From Sycobia sp. Sy_11 (lineage: Eukaryota > Arthropoda > Insecta > Hymenoptera > Epichrysomallidae): a DNA stretch of 64,000 nt. The notes beneath the pieces are model-generated. The model ran no database searches. It saw nothing but the letters and a program-made list of their open reading frames with translations, and was not told the origin of the DNA. A program made the translations under genes and the position numbers. The DNA lies in NCBI GenBank assembly GCA_018907035.1, contig JACCIC010000040.1, positions 816,001 through 880,000 of the forward strand, given 5' to 3'. How positions within the stretch are numbered: position 1 is the first letter of the stretch; every line of letters begins with the position of its first letter. Of the stretch, positions 60,862-64,000 are shown in pieces.

Positions 60862-63412
60862 GTTTATCCCAAAACATTTTCGTTTTGTTTTGTTTTCTGA
60901 TATTTTTTCACCTCTTTTCGCTCTAAAATAAGTAAATTATTTCAATTCGTCTACAACCACTATTCGATTAAATTCGATATAAATTTTTGAGAAATAAACA
61001 ACACGCGTGCTTCGAGCGTGACACTGCTCAAAAGAGCTGTACAGCGTATTGTCATTTCACAAATTCTATTTGTAGCGAACTGCTCACTGAGAGATAATTG
61101 TTGTCTGTAAAATTTATATAATATCAGAGAAAAACTATTACATCATTGAAGACTATATATATATATAAATATATATATATTATTTTTGTCATTCTGGACA
61201 TTTATTCTCCGATATTTAAACATAATTATAATTTTAAAAAGATTAAAATAAACAACATTTGGGAAAGATTCACAAAATTTTCTTAAAAAGAAATATTGAA
61301 AGTTGTTTTTCCGATTTTTCTTTTTAATAAAATTTTGTAAAACTTTACCAAGTATTATTTATTGAAATACATTTAAAAATTATAATTTTATATAATAAGT
61401 GTTAATAACTTTATAGATATTAATAACTTATTATATTAATATATTGCATTTTTAACAACTAGAGTCTAAAGTAGTACAATATTTACACAAGAAATGTATG
61501 ATTTATCCAGTAGTAAATGTATATAGAGGCTATATAGGCAATCGAAAACTTTATGGAGAATGATAGGTAGAGTTTTAAACAATTTTTGCGAAAAAAATAG
61601 AAAATACTCCAGAAGATGCAAAATGAAGTAAACTTTGGAAATGTATTTTTAACATAAAACTAAAAAATATGGCTCAGGAACCAATAGCCCAATAATTCTA
61701 AATATTATGAATACTCAGTGGGACACATTGATTATGCTTATACAGATTACTACAAGTGATTCTTACGCTAATAAGATAAAGTTAATCCAAAAATGAAATA
61801 TTTAATTATTGTAAAATCATAGAATGATGATGTGTATGGAAAATTATAAGTAACAATGCAATAATAAGTATTATTTGTTTATGGAAAATTCAAATTCTGA
61901 ACTTATTGCGTTTGTTAGATTAGGATAATTATTTATGTATGTCTTTTTGAACGTCTTATAGTCGTTTTATTAAAACATACACATACACTAAGCTACATTT
62001 ACACCATCGGAAAATCTGATAAACGCTGTTTTGAAGTCCAATTGATGATAATCGAACTCGCGCCATCGAGCTGTCTCGACTCAATTATATCAATTACATT
62101 AAATATATGGATTATACGAAAGTCACAATGGAGACAGGTTCATGAGAGCCTGTACAGAGCGCGAGAATCTTACATCTGCCTCTGGACTCAACATACTCGT
62201 ATATTCATTGCAATTCTAAAATAATAAACCCAAATAGGTTTAGATAAAATTGATCTTTAATTTAATTAAAAATTTCATTTAAAATTTTTCTTACATATTA
62301 TAACTATCATTTTTTATATGTAATTCATATAAATATCCAGTAAGTAAGAGAAGCTGTCACTTTGAATAATTAAAATTACTAAAGATTTGTTAGCTTTTAT
62401 ATAAATAGAAATATTTCTGTAATTAGTTATTTCTTTCTTTTATAAAATTTTCCAATCGCACTAGTAATCAAAGTAAAAACATTTATTTACATTTCGTTAA
62501 AGAAAGCAATTTAATCATGTGATTGTGTTTATGCCATTTTAACAGATAAATACAAAAATGTATGTATGGCATGGCAGCCGAAACGATCGCCAAACTAAAT
62601 TGTTTTATTTAGTAAAGCGTGATTGAGTCTCCTTATTTTAATTATTAGCATTTATTATTAAAACATGTTTCGTCAAATGTTCAGCCAGAAATTAACGATT
62701 TTATTTTAAGAATTACTTATAAAATTAATTTCTATTATAACGAAATTTTATTTTTCAATTAATAATAGACATATATAAACATACTATAAACATTTACAGA
62801 CATTTACAAACATTCAAGGTAAGCCTCTTTTCAATATTCTTTCCATTAAATATAGAAATCTCTGCATAATACATTGCAAAATGTATTTATCTTATTATTT
62901 CATACTAAATATCCTTCAATGTAAGTGTCAACATTCACATAATTTTATTTATATCTAGCAACAAATATTTAAGTGCATTCAGATTCGAAGAGATGCGTGA
63001 ATGCGTGATCTTTAAAAATATATTAGTTACGTGATTACTATGCATACCTTATTTTTAAAGCAGTAAGCATTTTTATGGTATCTGTTAAAAGGACGGTCTT
63101 TTATGTAGTTATTTATGTAGAAAAAAGAAAAAATTTGCTAGACCACTTAAAAATATTTTTTTCTAATTAAAATTTAATATAAAAAAATATATTATTCTTA
63201 TAAAATGTTTAAAAATATATATATATGAAATTTATGCTGTACTTTAAACCAGCAATACCATACATGTACCAAATGTGGAAAAACATTTGAAATGAAAAAC
63301 TGATAAAAAATTTACAGTAAATTAAGGTATACAAATTTTTTCTTCCTTAAACGTGACTTTTATAGACAGTGGCACAGGTTGTAATGATACAGACGAAGAT
63401 GTAATTCGGCAA

Positions 63413-63473
<61 letters not shown>

Positions 63474-64000
63474 TCGAGATTGTAACATGTTTCCTCTTTT
63501 GTTTAATTTCATTAAAATTTTCTTACTATTATAGTATATATAATTTTTTAATTGTATTCTATATTCTACATATAATTTTTAATTTTTCAAAATTTATATA
63601 ATCTATTTTTATTATATGATATATAAATATATACGTGTGTATATATATATTTATTTATTTATTTATGCATTTATTTATTATGTGAAGCATGTTTTATTTT
63701 ATTTTAATTTATTCAGACGCTCTATAAAGAAAATATATGGCTATTTTGACATAATTACGTTGAGGTATTAATCTATTTGAATATTACGTGACGTATATTC
63801 TGATTTAATAAGAATAACGATTTTTCTACATATGTATATATAATAGAAAGCGAGCCTAGTTTTCGATTTTCTTAAAGGGTTGAAAATTCATTCTTGTAAG
63901 TTCTAAACGCTTAAAAATACATAAAAATTTGGTAATTTCATAAATGTTTAACAAGATAGAAATAGAAGCTCTTCGGTTTAAAATTTTTCCATATGTTAGT
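60862..64000. other. AT-rich intergenic DNA, no gene seen
   Basis: Only chance frames. A short GC-richer patch is at 62030-62210. A long (TA)n array is at 63415-63469. Confidence 0.55.
63415..63469. repeat. (TA)n microsatellite
   Basis: About 27 TA units, visible directly. Confidence 0.95.

Noticed and set aside
1..64000. CRISPR array, rRNA or tRNA gene, bacterial operon
   Set aside because: No regularly spaced repeats with unique spacers, no cloverleaf with a proper B box, and the genes are spliced.

Overview
The window looks like nuclear DNA of an ant or a close aculeate relative. This is inferred from three things: two multi-exon genes of the venom-allergen-3/antigen-5 (CAP) family, very AT-rich intergenic sequence with many long (TA)n arrays, and an insect-type set of transposable elements (BEL/Pao, Ty3/gypsy with an env-like gene, mariner, hAT-type MITE, TTAA-flanked elements). 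There is no bacterial organisation. No tRNA, rRNA or CRISPR was found.

Layout. 1-5290: a decayed BEL/Pao retrotransposon (gag knuckle, RT, RNase H/connection and integrase pieces in + orientation), followed by a (GA)n block. 5290-14150: AT-rich sequence with no gene I can support. 14154-23520: CAP gene A, five exons, 231 aa, with a TATA/initiator promoter. Its intron 2 holds a TTAA-flanked transposon with a fragment of Mutator/Kolobok-like transposase on the minus strand. Its intron 3 holds a foldback repeat. A broken copy of its last exon and 3' UTR lies just downstream. 24188-25148: a broken intronless coding block of unknown family, less AT-rich than its surroundings. 25150-32420: AT-rich DNA with seven repeats of note and a GC-richer tract before the next element. 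32500-41330: a Ty3/gypsy (errantivirus-like) element with gag, two tandem protease domains, RT, RNase H, integrase and an env-like glycoprotein reading frame, all disabled by stops and frameshifts. Its gag is split by a 535-bp hAT-type MITE with a perfect 8-bp target duplication. 41330-47350: mixed intergenic sequence. 47355-52404: CAP gene B, five exons, 238 aa, with exons 2-4 identical in length and all intron phases equal to those of gene A. Its introns carry paired GA/CT arrays, a deleted mariner and another copy of the foldback repeat. 52809-55516: a longer TTAA-flanked transposon of the same general type as the one in gene A. 55520-64000: AT-rich sequence with a 320-bp foldback at 59224 and a GC-rich tract to about 60860.

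The only genes that appear intact are the two CAP genes, a dispersed tandem pair. Both encode secreted Cys-rich proteins, and both have replaced the His of the CAP1 motif. Everything else recognisable is transposon-derived or too degraded to assign. All calls rest on reading the sequence and translations by eye. No database search was run, so family names for weak cases are hedged.
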